Of a stretch of DNA of 64,000 nucleotides, positions 47,005 through 56,439 are shown piece by piece. Positions within the stretch are counted from its first letter, which is position 1; every line of letters starts with the position of its first letter. Made by a program: the position numbers and the translations under genes. The stretch comes from WHSW01 sp963705955 (GTDB lineage Bacteria; Actinomycetota; Thermoleophilia; Solirubrobacterales; 70-9): contig CAVPLH010000010.1 in assembly GCA_963705955.1 (NCBI GenBank), positions 1 through 64,000 on the forward strand, read 5' to 3'. A model generated the notes under the pieces. That model worked only from the letters and a program-made list of their open reading frames with translations, was not told the DNA's origin and did no database searches.

Positions 47005-47463
47005 TTAGGCGCGCCGATTGTAGAAATCTAAGTGTATAAGACTTAGATTCTTTCCGGCGCTCGAAGCCGGTGCGCCAGCCACGCTCCGACGACGGCTGGC
47101 GGGCAGCGCCGCGGCCAGGCCGCGCACGCCGGCGCCGCGGGTCTCGGGGTCGCGGGCGGCGAGCGCGAAGGCGAGCGCGTCGGCGCCGTCGACCGCCGCG
47201 ACCGCCGCGGTCACCCGCCGCAGCCGCCGGCGATCGCCCAACGCCGCCAGCTGCCAGGCCCCGAGCACGAGGTCACGGCTCGCGGCAAGGCGGCCGATCG
47301 CCAGCGCGCGCGGGTCCGGAGCGCCGAGCCCGAGGGCGCGCCAGGCCGCGGTCGGAGCCGCCCAGATCCCGGCGCCGATCGCGATCCGCCCGGCGGCGAG
47401 GCCGATCGCGGTCAGCGACACAAGCGGTTCCTGGTCCCCGGCATCGTCGTCTCGCCGAGACAT
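47005..47463 (-). CDS. Small hydrophobic protein upstream of clpB
   Basis: A 152-residue Ala/Arg-rich protein. The N-terminal half has VSLTAIGLAAGRIAIGAGIW and then ALAIGRLAASRDLVLGAWQL, two or three probable membrane helices with conserved-looking Arg-Asp charges inside, and AVDGADALAFALAARDPE. This resembles small DUF4267-type membrane proteins, but I am not sure of the family. The last 15 codons (KNLSLIHLDFYNRRA) lie on the AT-rich clpB control region and are unlike the rest, so the ancestral stop may have been earlier. It ends 27 bases before the clpB ATG. Confidence 0.5.
   Translation of the reverse strand: MSRRDDDAGDQEPLVSLTAIGLAAGRIAIGAGIWAAPTAAWRALGLGAPDPRALAIGRLAASRDLVLGAWQLAALGDRRRLRRVTAAVAAVDGADALAFALAARDPETRGAGVRGLAAALPASRRRSVAGAPASSAGKNLSLIHLDFYNRRA
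47025..47049 (-). promoter_or_regulatory. HspR (HAIR-like) operator of clpB, with adjacent -10
   Basis: A perfect inverted repeat AATCTAAGT-N7-ACTTAGATT occupies 47025-47049. The N7 spacing equals that of the HspR HAIR element (CTTGAGT-N7-ACTCAAG), with the arms diverged but keeping the terminal A-G-T. A -10-like TACAAT (minus strand, 47017-47022) sits just downstream toward clpB, so bound HspR would block the promoter. hspR itself is 2 kb away. Confidence 0.7.
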
Positions 47464-47512
47464 CGGCGGACAGCCTATTGCGCAGCCGGCCGTTCACCGG
47501 GCGCCAAGCCGA

Positions 47513-48574
47513 GTGTCCGCGAGATCCAATAGCGTCGCGCTCCTGGCTGGAAGGCTCGACCCCGAGACCGAGGAGCTCCTGACGCGCCGGCGTGAGCGCG
47601 AGCGCCGGCAGGACGAGCGGCGCTCGCCGCCGCCGCGACGCCGCCCCGCGCTGCTATCGATCCCGACGGCCGTGCTGGCGACGGTGCTCGGCGGCTGTGC
47701 GATTAACGCATCGGAGGGCACCGGTGAGAGCCAGGGCGTGTCCGTCGGCCGGGTAAGCGCGGCCCGCGCCGCCGTACCCGAGGCGCCGACGTTCGCGCGG
47801 GCGCCGACGCTGGCGCGCGCCTCGACCGCATCCGCGCGCTCGCCCGGGAGGATTCCGAGCGCCGCCGCGCTCCACGATGCGTGGGGCTTCGCCCGCAATC
47901 GCATCGGCGTGGTCTCGCTCGCGGTCGTCAACAGCGAAGGCAAGCTCAGGGGACGGAAGGAGAACCGCCGCTTCGCCTCGGCCAGCGTGGTCAAGGCGAT
48001 GCTGCTCGCGGCCGAGATTCGGCGCCTCAAGAAGGCCGGCGCCGGGATCGACCCGACCACCGACTCGCTGTTGACGGCGATGATCACGTGGTCCGACAAC
48101 GAGGCCGCGGACGCGATCTACTCGCGCGTCGGCGATCCGGGCCTGTTTGCGGTCGCGAAGCGCGTCGGGATGACCCGGTTCACGGTCGCCGGCTATTGGG
48201 GCAACGCTCAGATCACCGCCGCCGACATGGCGCGCTTCTTCGGCGACCTCGACCGGGCGCTGGCGCGCCGCCACCGCGAGTACGCGAAGGGCCTGCTCGG
48301 CTCGATCATCGAGAGTCAGCGCTGGGGGATCCCGCAGGCGGCGGGCGACGACTGGGCGGTCCGCTTCAAGGGCGGCTGGCTGCCGGACCACGCCCTCGTC
48401 CACCAGGCGGCCGAGCTGCGGGAGCGCGACGGCAATCGCGAGCTGTCGATCGCGGTCCTGACCGATGACCAGCCCTCGTATGAGTACGGGGTCGAGACGG
48501 TCCGCGGGGTCGCCGAGCGGCTGCTCAGCGAGAAGGGCGGCCGCGCTTCGTCGTGTGGCGGATCGGGATGTTGA
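47513..48574 (+). CDS. Class A beta-lactamase-fold serine hydrolase
   Basis: A 353-residue protein starting at GTG 47513. After a charged cytoplasmic region of about 45 residues comes one hydrophobic segment (LLSIPTAVLATVLGGCAIN), so it is membrane-anchored or a lipoprotein. A Pro/Ala-rich linker of about 50 residues follows. The catalytic domain has S158-V-V-K161, S194-D-N196 and K286-G-G, the three active-site motifs of penicillin-recognising enzymes, but the Glu166 loop is not evident. It may be a carboxypeptidase or esterase rather than a resistance enzyme. Its 3' end overlaps hspR by 50 bases. Confidence 0.8.
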   Translation: MSARSNSVALLAGRLDPETEELLTRRRERERRQDERRSPPPRRRPALLSIPTAVLATVLGGCAINASEGTGESQGVSVGRVSAARAAVPEAPTFARAPTLARASTASARSPGRIPSAAALHDAWGFARNRIGVVSLAVVNSEGKLRGRKENRRFASASVVKAMLLAAEIRRLKKAGAGIDPTTDSLLTAMITWSDNEAADAIYSRVGDPGLFAVAKRVGMTRFTVAGYWGNAQITAADMARFFGDLDRALARRHREYAKGLLGSIIESQRWGIPQAAGDDWAVRFKGGWLPDHALVHQAAELRERDGNRELSIAVLTDDQPSYEYGVETVRGVAERLLSEKGGRASSCGGSGC

Positions 48575-49043
48575 CCGGCCTCGTCCGCGCCTCGGGCGGC
48601 CTCGAGATACCGATCGACTCATAGGCACCGTAGGGGACGATCTCGGCGCGCAGCGAGCGCCGTACCCGCTCGAGCTCGGAGTTCATCTGCCGCTCGAGCT
48701 CCGCGGCCCGCTCCCGCATCCGGGCCATCTCCGTGCGCGCCCGCTCGAGCTCGCGCTCGAGCGTCAGCACGGTCTCGACCCCGGCGAGGTTGAGGCCGTC
48801 GTCGGCGGTCATCCGCTGGATCCGCCGCAGCCGCTCGACGTCGTCGAACGAGTAGAGGCGGGTGTTCTTCGGCGAGCGCTTCGGGGTGATCAGGCCGCGG
48901 GCCTCGTACATCCTCAGCGTCTGGGGATGCATCTCGGCGAGCTCGGCGGCGACCGAGATCATGAACACGCCGCGTCGACGGTCGACGGCCTCGGCCTCCT
49001 CGGGCGCCCGGCGCCCGCGCTTGCCCCTCTGCGGCGAGCTCAT
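48525..49043 (-). CDS. hspR: Heat-shock repressor HspR (MerR family)
   Basis: A 172-residue MerR-type repressor. The winged helix runs FMISVAAELAEMHPQTLRMY, EARGLITPKRSPKNTRLYS, with dimer coiled coil LNLAGVETVLTLERELERAR and a long acidic/basic helix. ATG 49043 overlaps the dnaJ stop (ATGA). HspR binds HAIR inverted repeats and uses DnaK as corepressor, so it closes a feedback loop with the genes just upstream. The C-terminal tail (about 35 residues) is basic and poorly conserved. Confidence 0.9.
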   Translation of the reverse strand: MSSPQRGKRGRRAPEEAEAVDRRRGVFMISVAAELAEMHPQTLRMYEARGLITPKRSPKNTRLYSFDDVERLRRIQRMTADDGLNLAGVETVLTLERELERARTEMARMRERAAELERQMNSELERVRRSLRAEIVPYGAYESIGISRPPEARTRPVNIPIRHTTKRGRPSR

Positions 49044-50146
49044 TGCGTATCGCCCACCTTCGCGGAAGCGGCGGACGCGTCGCGCAGCAGGCGCTCGCGG
49101 GGGTCGCGGTCGTTCATTGCCTCCGCGAACGCCTCCAGCGCCCGTCGCTGGTCGCTGTTCAGCTCCCCGGGCATCTCGACCTCGAGCCGGTAGAGGATGT
49201 CGCCGCGCGCTCCGCTGCCGGGGGCCGGCGGGCCCTCGCCGCGAAGCCGCTGCACGGTGCCGTGCTGCGTGCCGGCCGGGATCCGGATCCGCTTCGAACC
49301 GTTCAGCGTCGGCACCTCGACCGTCCCGCCCTGGATCGCCTCGGCGATCGTGATCGGGACCGTCACCTCGAGGTTGTCGTCGTCGCGCTGGCGAAAGACC
49401 GGTGAGGGCGCGACCCGGGTTACGACGTAGAGATCGCCCGGCGGGCCGCCGCGAGGCCCGTCCTCGCCCTTGCCGGCGACGCGGATCCGGCTGCCGTCGT
49501 GGACGCCGGCCGGGATTCGGACCCGATAGCGCTTGCGCTGCATCGTGAGGCCGGAACCGCCGCATGTCGCACAAGGCTCCTCGATGATCTGTCCGCTGCC
49601 GCCGCAGCGCGGGCACGGCTGGCTGATCGAGAAGAAGCCCTGGCTCTCGGAGTCGATCCCGCGCCCATTGCATCGCGGGCAGGTGACCGGCATCGTCCCG
49701 GGCTTCGCCCCGGTGCCGCTGCAGGTCTTGCAGCTCGACTGCTTCGGGACCGTGACCGGGATCTCGGCGCCCTCCATCGCCTGGCGGAAGCCGAGCGTGA
49801 CCTCGGTCTCGAGGTCGCGCCCGCGCGCCTGCTGGGCCGCGCCGTCGCCGCGGCGAAACAGGGTCGAGAAGATGTCGCCGAAGTCGCCGAAGCCGCCGCC
49901 CGCGGCTCCGCCCCCGCCGCGGCCGAAGCCGGAGAACATCCCCCCGGCGTCGTATTGCTTGCGCTTCTCGGCGTCCGAGAGGGTGTCATAGGCCTCCTGG
50001 ACCTCCTTGAATCGCTCCTCGGCGGCCGTGTCGCCCGGGTTGCGGTCGGGGTGGTACTCGCGCGCCAGCTTCCGGTACGCCTTCTTGATCTCCTCGGCCG
50101 AGGCGCCGCGACCGACCCCGAGCACCTCATAGAAGTCGCCCGCCAT
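49040..50146 (-). CDS. dnaJ: Chaperone DnaJ
   Basis: A 368-residue Hsp40. The J domain has HPD at residues 32-34 (KLAREYHPDRNPGDTAAEER), followed by a Gly/Phe-rich region. Four zinc-binding motifs are CKTCSGTG, CPRCNGRG, CPRCGGSG and CATCGGSG. The C-terminal domain carries IRIPAGTQHGTVQRLRGEGP. It stimulates the DnaK ATPase. It lies eight bases after grpE and overlaps hspR by four. Confidence 0.95.
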   Translation of the reverse strand: MAGDFYEVLGVGRGASAEEIKKAYRKLAREYHPDRNPGDTAAEERFKEVQEAYDTLSDAEKRKQYDAGGMFSGFGRGGGGAAGGGFGDFGDIFSTLFRRGDGAAQQARGRDLETEVTLGFRQAMEGAEIPVTVPKQSSCKTCSGTGAKPGTMPVTCPRCNGRGIDSESQGFFSISQPCPRCGGSGQIIEEPCATCGGSGLTMQRKRYRVRIPAGVHDGSRIRVAGKGEDGPRGGPPGDLYVVTRVAPSPVFRQRDDDNLEVTVPITIAEAIQGGTVEVPTLNGSKRIRIPAGTQHGTVQRLRGEGPPAPGSGARGDILYRLEVEMPGELNSDQRRALEAFAEAMNDRDPRERLLRDASAASAKVGDTQ

Positions 50147-50154
50147 CGGCTACC

Positions 50155-50779
50155 TCACTCGCCGACGACGACCCGGGCCGGCCGCAGCACCTCGCCGTCG
50201 ACGCGGTAGCCGCGGTCGAGCGTCTCGACGACCGCCCCGGTCTCCTCGGTCTCGCTCGTCTCGCGGGTCGAGATCGCCTCGTGCCAGGCGGGGTCGAACC
50301 GCTCACCGGTCGGGTCGTACGCTTCGACACCGGCCCGCGCCAGCGCCTCCTGCAGCTCCGAGTGGATCAGCGCGACGCCGCGGGCCAGCGCCTCGTGGCC
50401 GCTGACCTCCTCGCTCACCGCATCCGCGGCCGGCCGATCGTCTGCAGAGCTGAATCCCGACGCCTGCAGCGCCCGCTCGAGGTTGTCGATCGACGGCAGC
50501 AGAGCCCGAGCGAGCGAGGCACGCCCGCGGCGCTCGGCGGCGGCGCCGTCGCGCGCCGCCCGCTTGCGGTAGTTCTCGAAGTCGGCCTTCGCCCGCTGGG
50601 CGAGCGCGAGGTACTCATCGCGCTCGCGCTTCACGTCGTCGAGCAGAGCGTCGAGATCGTCCGCGACCTCGCGACCGGCCTCGGACTCGGCCGAGACGGC
50701 CTCCGCCGCCTCGACCTCCGTCGCCTCTGTCTTCGCCGTCGGCCGTCCGCCGTCCGCGGACTTCCCCGGCCGCTCCGCG

Positions 50780-50793
<14 letters not shown>
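50155..50793 (-). CDS. grpE: Nucleotide exchange factor GrpE
   Basis: A 212-residue DnaK exchange factor. An acidic N-terminal region is followed by a long coiled coil (LDALLDDVKRERDEYLALAQ, RAKADFENYRKRAARD) and the C-terminal beta domain (VEAYDPTGERFDPAWHEAIS) ending in VLRPARVVVGE. ATG 50793 lies inside the dnaK 3' end (14-base overlap), so translation is coupled. Confidence 0.94.
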
Positions 50794-52673
<1,880 letters not shown>

Positions 52674-52720
52674 TTTGGATTCCTCCGCTCGTTAAATACT
52701 TTCTAAGTCTCGGTCCAATT

Positions 52721-52745
52721 AATCTGAGTCGTAGACTAGCAGATC
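52721..52745 (-). promoter_or_regulatory. HspR-type operator candidate upstream of dnaK
   Basis: In the 136-base gap before dnaK, AATCTGAGT-N7 is followed by TAGCAGATC. The left arm keeps TGAGT of the HAIR consensus and five of nine positions pair with the right arm, with the same N7 spacing as the clpB site. A direct copy TCTAAGT (52702-52708) lies closer to the start, within an AT-rich patch containing TATTTA that may be the -10. Confidence 0.5.
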
Positions 52746-52809
52746 TATGAGGCGCGGCGGGACGCCCCGCGCGCGCTCCCTCGGGGCCCGCCGCGGCCTC
52801 GCGCGCGGC

Positions 52810-53268
52810 TCAGCTGGCCGGGCAGGGAGCCGGGTCGGGCCGTCGGACGCTCTGCAGGTCGACCACCGGGCCCTTGTCGATCTGGCCCGCGTAGGCGGCG
52901 ACGAACGCGGCCGCCTCCTTCGCATCGTCGCCGACGAGGATCCCCTTCGGCATCCGGCCCCCGACGCCGCAGCTGACCGCCTGCAGGACGCGCGAGTAGT
53001 TGCCCTTGTAGAGCTGGGCGCTGTTCGTCCCGCTCGGAACCAGGAGCTCGTCGAGGTTCGGACCGACCACTCCGTCGATGCCGGCCGCGGCGAGCGTGTG
53101 ACAGGTCCCGCAGTTCGTGTTGACGAGCTCCTGGGCGCCGCGGTCCGCCGACGCCACCTGGACCGTGCCGGCGTCCTCGTCGCCCTCCTTGCCGAGCGCG
53201 ACGAACGGCAGCACGAGGACGCAGATCGCGGCGAAGATCCCGAAGACGATGAACGGCGTCTTGCTCAT
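52810..53268 (-). CDS. Membrane-anchored c-type cytochrome
   Basis: A 152-residue protein with an N-terminal anchor (FIVFGIFAAICVLVLPFVAL) and one c-type heme site CGTCHTLAAAGIDGVVGPNL. The distal Met ligand is probably in GGRMPKGILVGDDAKEAAAF. The heme domain faces outside the membrane. It resembles small electron carriers of actinobacterial respiratory chains, with a cysteine pair near the end (VSCGVGG and APCPAS) that could form a disulfide. Partner oxidase is not in the window. Confidence 0.87.
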   Translation of the reverse strand: MSKTPFIVFGIFAAICVLVLPFVALGKEGDEDAGTVQVASADRGAQELVNTNCGTCHTLAAAGIDGVVGPNLDELLVPSGTNSAQLYKGNYSRVLQAVSCGVGGRMPKGILVGDDAKEAAAFVAAYAGQIDKGPVVDLQSVRRPDPAPCPAS

Positions 53269-53323
53269 CGCACCCCGAACGCGCTTCGCACCGAACCCGG
53301 GCTCCGTGTTTCTCGCTCCGCGC

Positions 53324-54052
53324 TCACTGGGTCGGAAACCTACCGTCTCGCGCGGCCCGCTGGTCGCGGAACCAGGGGCACATTCGCCGCAGGGCGCAGA
53401 GTTCGCAACGCGGCGTCGGCCGGCAGATCCGGCGGCCGTGGGTGATCAGGTTGACGTGCAACTCGTAGGCGTCGGCGGGGTCGGTGATCGCGAGCATCTC
53501 GTCGTGGGCGGTCTCGAACGAGGCCCGTGGCCCGAACAGCCCGAGTCGCCCGCCGACCCGGTAGACGTGGGTGTCGACCGGGATCTCCGGCCGCCCGAGC
53601 GCGAAGATCATCACGCAGGCGGCCGTCTTTCGTCCGACGCCCGGCAGCCCGACGAGGAAGGCGAGCGCCTCGTCGCGGTCGACGTCGGCGAGCCAGTCGA
53701 GCGTCGGCTCGCCGTCGGCTTCGGGAAGCTCGCGCAGGACCTGCTGGATCCGCGGCGCCTTCGTCTGCGAGAGGCCGCCCGGCTTGATCGCCTCGGCGAC
53801 CACCTCGACCGGGGCGTCGCGCACCTCGACCCAGGTAGGCAGCCTGGCGCGCAGCCGCTCGTAGGCGACGTCGCGGTTGCGATCGTTGGTGTTCTGGGAG
53901 AGGATCGTCCGCACGAGCTCGGCGATCGGGTGCCCGTGCGGGCGCCAGACCGGTCGCCCGTAGAGCTCCCGCAGCCGGTCTCGGATCGCGCGCACCCGCG
54001 CTCGGCGCGGCCGCCGCCAGACCCGATTCGTCGCCTCCGTCGTCCTCGCCAC
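53324..54052 (-). CDS. nth: Endonuclease III (Nth)
   Basis: A 242-residue DNA glycosylase/AP lyase for oxidised pyrimidines. The helix-hairpin-helix LVGLPGVGRKTAACVMIF carries the catalytic Lys142, and Asp160 is in IPVDTHVYRVGGRLGLFG. LSQNTND (51-57) stands where most Nth proteins have LSAQTTD. The Fe-S cysteines C210, C216, C219 and C225 are all present (CRPTPRCELCALRRMC). ATG 54052 is near the divergent hydrolase start. Confidence 0.9.
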   Translation of the reverse strand: MARTTEATNRVWRRPRRARVRAIRDRLRELYGRPVWRPHGHPIAELVRTILSQNTNDRNRDVAYERLRARLPTWVEVRDAPVEVVAEAIKPGGLSQTKAPRIQQVLRELPEADGEPTLDWLADVDRDEALAFLVGLPGVGRKTAACVMIFALGRPEIPVDTHVYRVGGRLGLFGPRASFETAHDEMLAITDPADAYELHVNLITHGRRICRPTPRCELCALRRMCPWFRDQRAARDGRFPTQ

Positions 54053-54075
54053 GCAGACCAGGATATTTTCCGGCG

Positions 54076-54921
54076 ATGCCGGAGATCGAGCAGGCGGTCG
54101 TCCACGTCGACGGTGTGCGCACCTTCTACCGCCGGGTGCGCGGCGACGGGCCGCCGACCGTATACGTGCACGGCAACCCGACCCACTCCGCCGACTGGGT
54201 GCCGTTCCTCGAGCGGATCGACGGCCCGGCGCTGGCGCTCGATCTGCCCGGTTGGGGCTTCTCCGAGCGCCCGAGCCGCGATCGCTTCGACTACACGATG
54301 GACGGGCTCGGGCGTTTCTTCGCCGCCTTCCTCGAGCGACTCGGGGTGACCGAGCACGCGCTCGTCGTTCACGACTGGGGGGTCGTCGGGTTGATCGCAG
54401 CGCAGCGCCGTCCCGAGCAGCTCCGGCGGCTGGTGATCTTCAACGCGGTGCCGCTCCTGCCCGGCTACCGCTGGCACCCGGTGGCGCGGTACCTGTGGCG
54501 GCGGCGGGGGATCGGCGAGCTCGCGAACCTGACCGTGAACCGTCTCGCGTTGCGCGTCCTCCTCCGCGAGGCGATCGCCCGCCCGGGCCCGCCTCCCGAG
54601 GAGCTGATCGAGATCGTGATCGCGGCGAAGCCACCGGGGACCTGGCCCGCGGTGCTCGAGCTCTACCGCTCCGCCGACCCCGAGCGCCTCGCGACCGCGG
54701 GTCGGCGGCTCGATGCGCTCGGCTGCCCGGCGCTCGTCGTCTGGGGGACGCGCGACCCGTACATCCCGCCGAGCTTCGGCCGCGCCTACGCCGAGCGGCT
54801 GCCGGATGCGGAGCTGGTCGAGCTCGACGACGCCGGCCACTGGCCGTGGATCGAGCGCCCCGACGCCGTCGAGACGGTCGCCGGCTTTCTCGGGCGCGAC
54901 CCACGCCGGGGATCGAATTAG
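54076..54921 (+). CDS. Alpha/beta hydrolase, haloalkane-dehalogenase-like
   Basis: A 281-residue hydrolase. The oxyanion motif is VHGNPTHSADWVPFLERI, the nucleophile Asp100 is in LVVHDWGVVGLIAAQRRP (an Asp nucleophile points to dehalogenase or epoxide hydrolase chemistry), the acid is near WGTRDPYIPPSFGRAYAERL, and His is in LDDAGHWPWIERPDAVE. The HDWG wording with upstream HGNPT favours haloalkane dehalogenase-like enzymes. The substrate cannot be read from the sequence. It is divergent from nth. Confidence 0.85.
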   Translation: MPEIEQAVVHVDGVRTFYRRVRGDGPPTVYVHGNPTHSADWVPFLERIDGPALALDLPGWGFSERPSRDRFDYTMDGLGRFFAAFLERLGVTEHALVVHDWGVVGLIAAQRRPEQLRRLVIFNAVPLLPGYRWHPVARYLWRRRGIGELANLTVNRLALRVLLREAIARPGPPPEELIEIVIAAKPPGTWPAVLELYRSADPERLATAGRRLDALGCPALVVWGTRDPYIPPSFGRAYAERLPDAELVELDDAGHWPWIERPDAVETVAGFLGRDPRRGSN

Positions 54922-54944
54922 CCGCCCTTTACAATGGGCGCGCT

Positions 54945-55724
54945 ATGCGCGCGGTCCCGGCCCGAATCAACTCGCTGCTCCCCAAAGGCTGGCTCGATGC
55001 CGGGCTCCAGTTCCTGCTCTTCTTCGCCGCTTACAACGGCTACCAGCTCGTCCGCGGCCTCACGGATTCGAGCACCCCGGCCGCGTACATGAACGCCTAC
55101 CACGTGATGGACGTCGAGAAGTCGCTCGGGGCGTTCTTCGAGCCGGGGCTGCAGCAGACGCTCGTCGCCCACGCCTCGTGGCTGATCGACTTCGCCAACT
55201 TCGCCTACCTGAACTCCCACTTCATCATCACGACGGGGTTCATCGCCTGGCTCTATCTGTTCCGGAACGAGCACTACTACTTCGTCCGCAACATGTTCAT
55301 GATCGCGATGGGGCTCGCCCTGGTCGGCTATGCGGTGTTCCCGACCGCGCCCCCGCGGATGTTCGTCTCCGAGGGGTTCACGGACACGATCGCGTCGTTT
55401 ACCGGCGTCAGCCAGGATTCGCAGACCGCGAGCCTGCTGCTCAACAAGTACGCGGCGGTCCCGAGCATGCACATAGCCTTCTCGCTGATGGTCGCGGTGC
55501 CGGCCGCGGCGCTCTCGAAACGCGCGATCACGCGGACCTTGTGGTCCGCCTACCCGTTGCTCGTCTTCTTCGTGATCATCGTGACCGCGAACCACTACTG
55601 GTTCGACGCCGCGATGGGGGCGGCGGTGGCCGCCGTATCGGGCCTCGCCGCGACCCAGTTCGCGCGCCTGCGTCCGGCCGCGTGGTCGTGGCCGGAGGGC
55701 GACGAAGCCACGGTCCGTACCTGA
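54945..55724 (+). CDS. PAP2-superfamily phosphatase (inositol phosphotransferase-like)
   Basis: A 259-residue integral membrane protein with about six helices. The PAP2 signature is split as PTAPPRM (residues about 128-134), VPSMHIAFSLMVAVPAAAL (about 175) and VTANHYWFDAAMGAAVAAVS (about 215), giving the catalytic His pair and Asp. It resembles the inositolphosphotransferase branch of PAP2 proteins. It sits directly before a CDP-alcohol phosphotransferase and inositol-phosphate synthase, so a lipid-phosphate role, perhaps on phosphatidylinositol phosphate, is likely. Start ATG 54945 follows an AT-rich patch. Confidence 0.8.
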   Translation: MRAVPARINSLLPKGWLDAGLQFLLFFAAYNGYQLVRGLTDSSTPAAYMNAYHVMDVEKSLGAFFEPGLQQTLVAHASWLIDFANFAYLNSHFIITTGFIAWLYLFRNEHYYFVRNMFMIAMGLALVGYAVFPTAPPRMFVSEGFTDTIASFTGVSQDSQTASLLLNKYAAVPSMHIAFSLMVAVPAAALSKRAITRTLWSAYPLLVFFVIIVTANHYWFDAAMGAAVAAVSGLAATQFARLRPAAWSWPEGDEATVRT

Positions 55725-56380
55725 CCGGGGTCCCCCCGATCGCAGAGCCGCGCCCACAACCGAGGACGCCCGCCGAGTGGCGCGGCTACGCGCGCAACCG
55801 GCTGATCGAGTCGCGGCTGACCCCGAACACGATCTCGATGACCGGCCTCGTCCTCAACGCCGCGGCCGCGATCCTCGTGCTCGAGAAGCTCTTCTTCCTC
55901 GCCGGCGTCGCGTTCATCGTCGGCTCGGTGATGGACACGCTCGACGGCCGCTACTCGCGGATGTCCGGCAAGGGGACGCTGTTCGGCGCCTTCCTCGACT
56001 CGACGCTCGACCGGATCGAGGAGGGCATCGTGATCACCGCCGTCGCCTGGTACTTCGCCGACAGCGGCGACGCCGTCGCCGCTGCCGCGTGCGTGTTCAC
56101 CGTGCTCGGCTCGCTGATGGTCTCCTACACCCGCGCCCGGGCCGAGGCGCTCGGGGTCGAGTGCAAGGTCGGGATCGCGACTCGGCCGGTCCGGGTGGTG
56201 CTACTTTCAATCGGCCTCGTGTTCGGAGCCGGGGACCTGATCTCCGGGGTAGACCTTCTGCCGGCGTCGATCTACGTGATGGCGGGCCTGACGGCGTTCA
56301 CGGTCGGCCAGCGGGTCTGGCACGTCAGGGGCGAGCTCAAGGCGCTGGAAACGGCCGACTCGGAGCCCGCCGACGTGTAA
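55688..56380 (+). CDS. CDP-alcohol phosphatidyltransferase
   Basis: A membrane enzyme of about 230 residues that moves phosphatidyl groups from CDP-diacylglycerol to an alcohol. The metal-binding signature is DTLDGRYSRMSGKG, TLFGAFLDSTLDR, matching D-x2-D-G-x2-A-R-x8-G-x3-D-x3-D with Ser in place of Ala. The N-terminal helix LIESRLTPNTISMTG is typical. No ATG precedes it; GTG 55688 (or 55682) inside the PAP2 3' end is the best start, giving coupled translation. With ino1 next, phosphatidylinositol-phosphate synthase is the best guess. Confidence 0.82.
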   Translation: MAGGRRSHGPYLTGVPPIAEPRPQPRTPAEWRGYARNRLIESRLTPNTISMTGLVLNAAAAILVLEKLFFLAGVAFIVGSVMDTLDGRYSRMSGKGTLFGAFLDSTLDRIEEGIVITAVAWYFADSGDAVAAAACVFTVLGSLMVSYTRARAEALGVECKVGIATRPVRVVLLSIGLVFGAGDLISGVDLLPASIYVMAGLTAFTVGQRVWHVRGELKALETADSEPADV

Positions 56381-56439
56381 CCAAAACGTGAACGCCGGGT
56401 ATTACGCCATCCACCCGCCGCCATGGAGGAATCCTTCGC

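Noticed and set aside
47513..48574. Beta-lactamase resistance gene
   Set aside because: The SxxK, SDN and KGG motifs exist, but the Glu166 loop and a normal secretion signal are not evident. A housekeeping serine hydrolase is a safer call.
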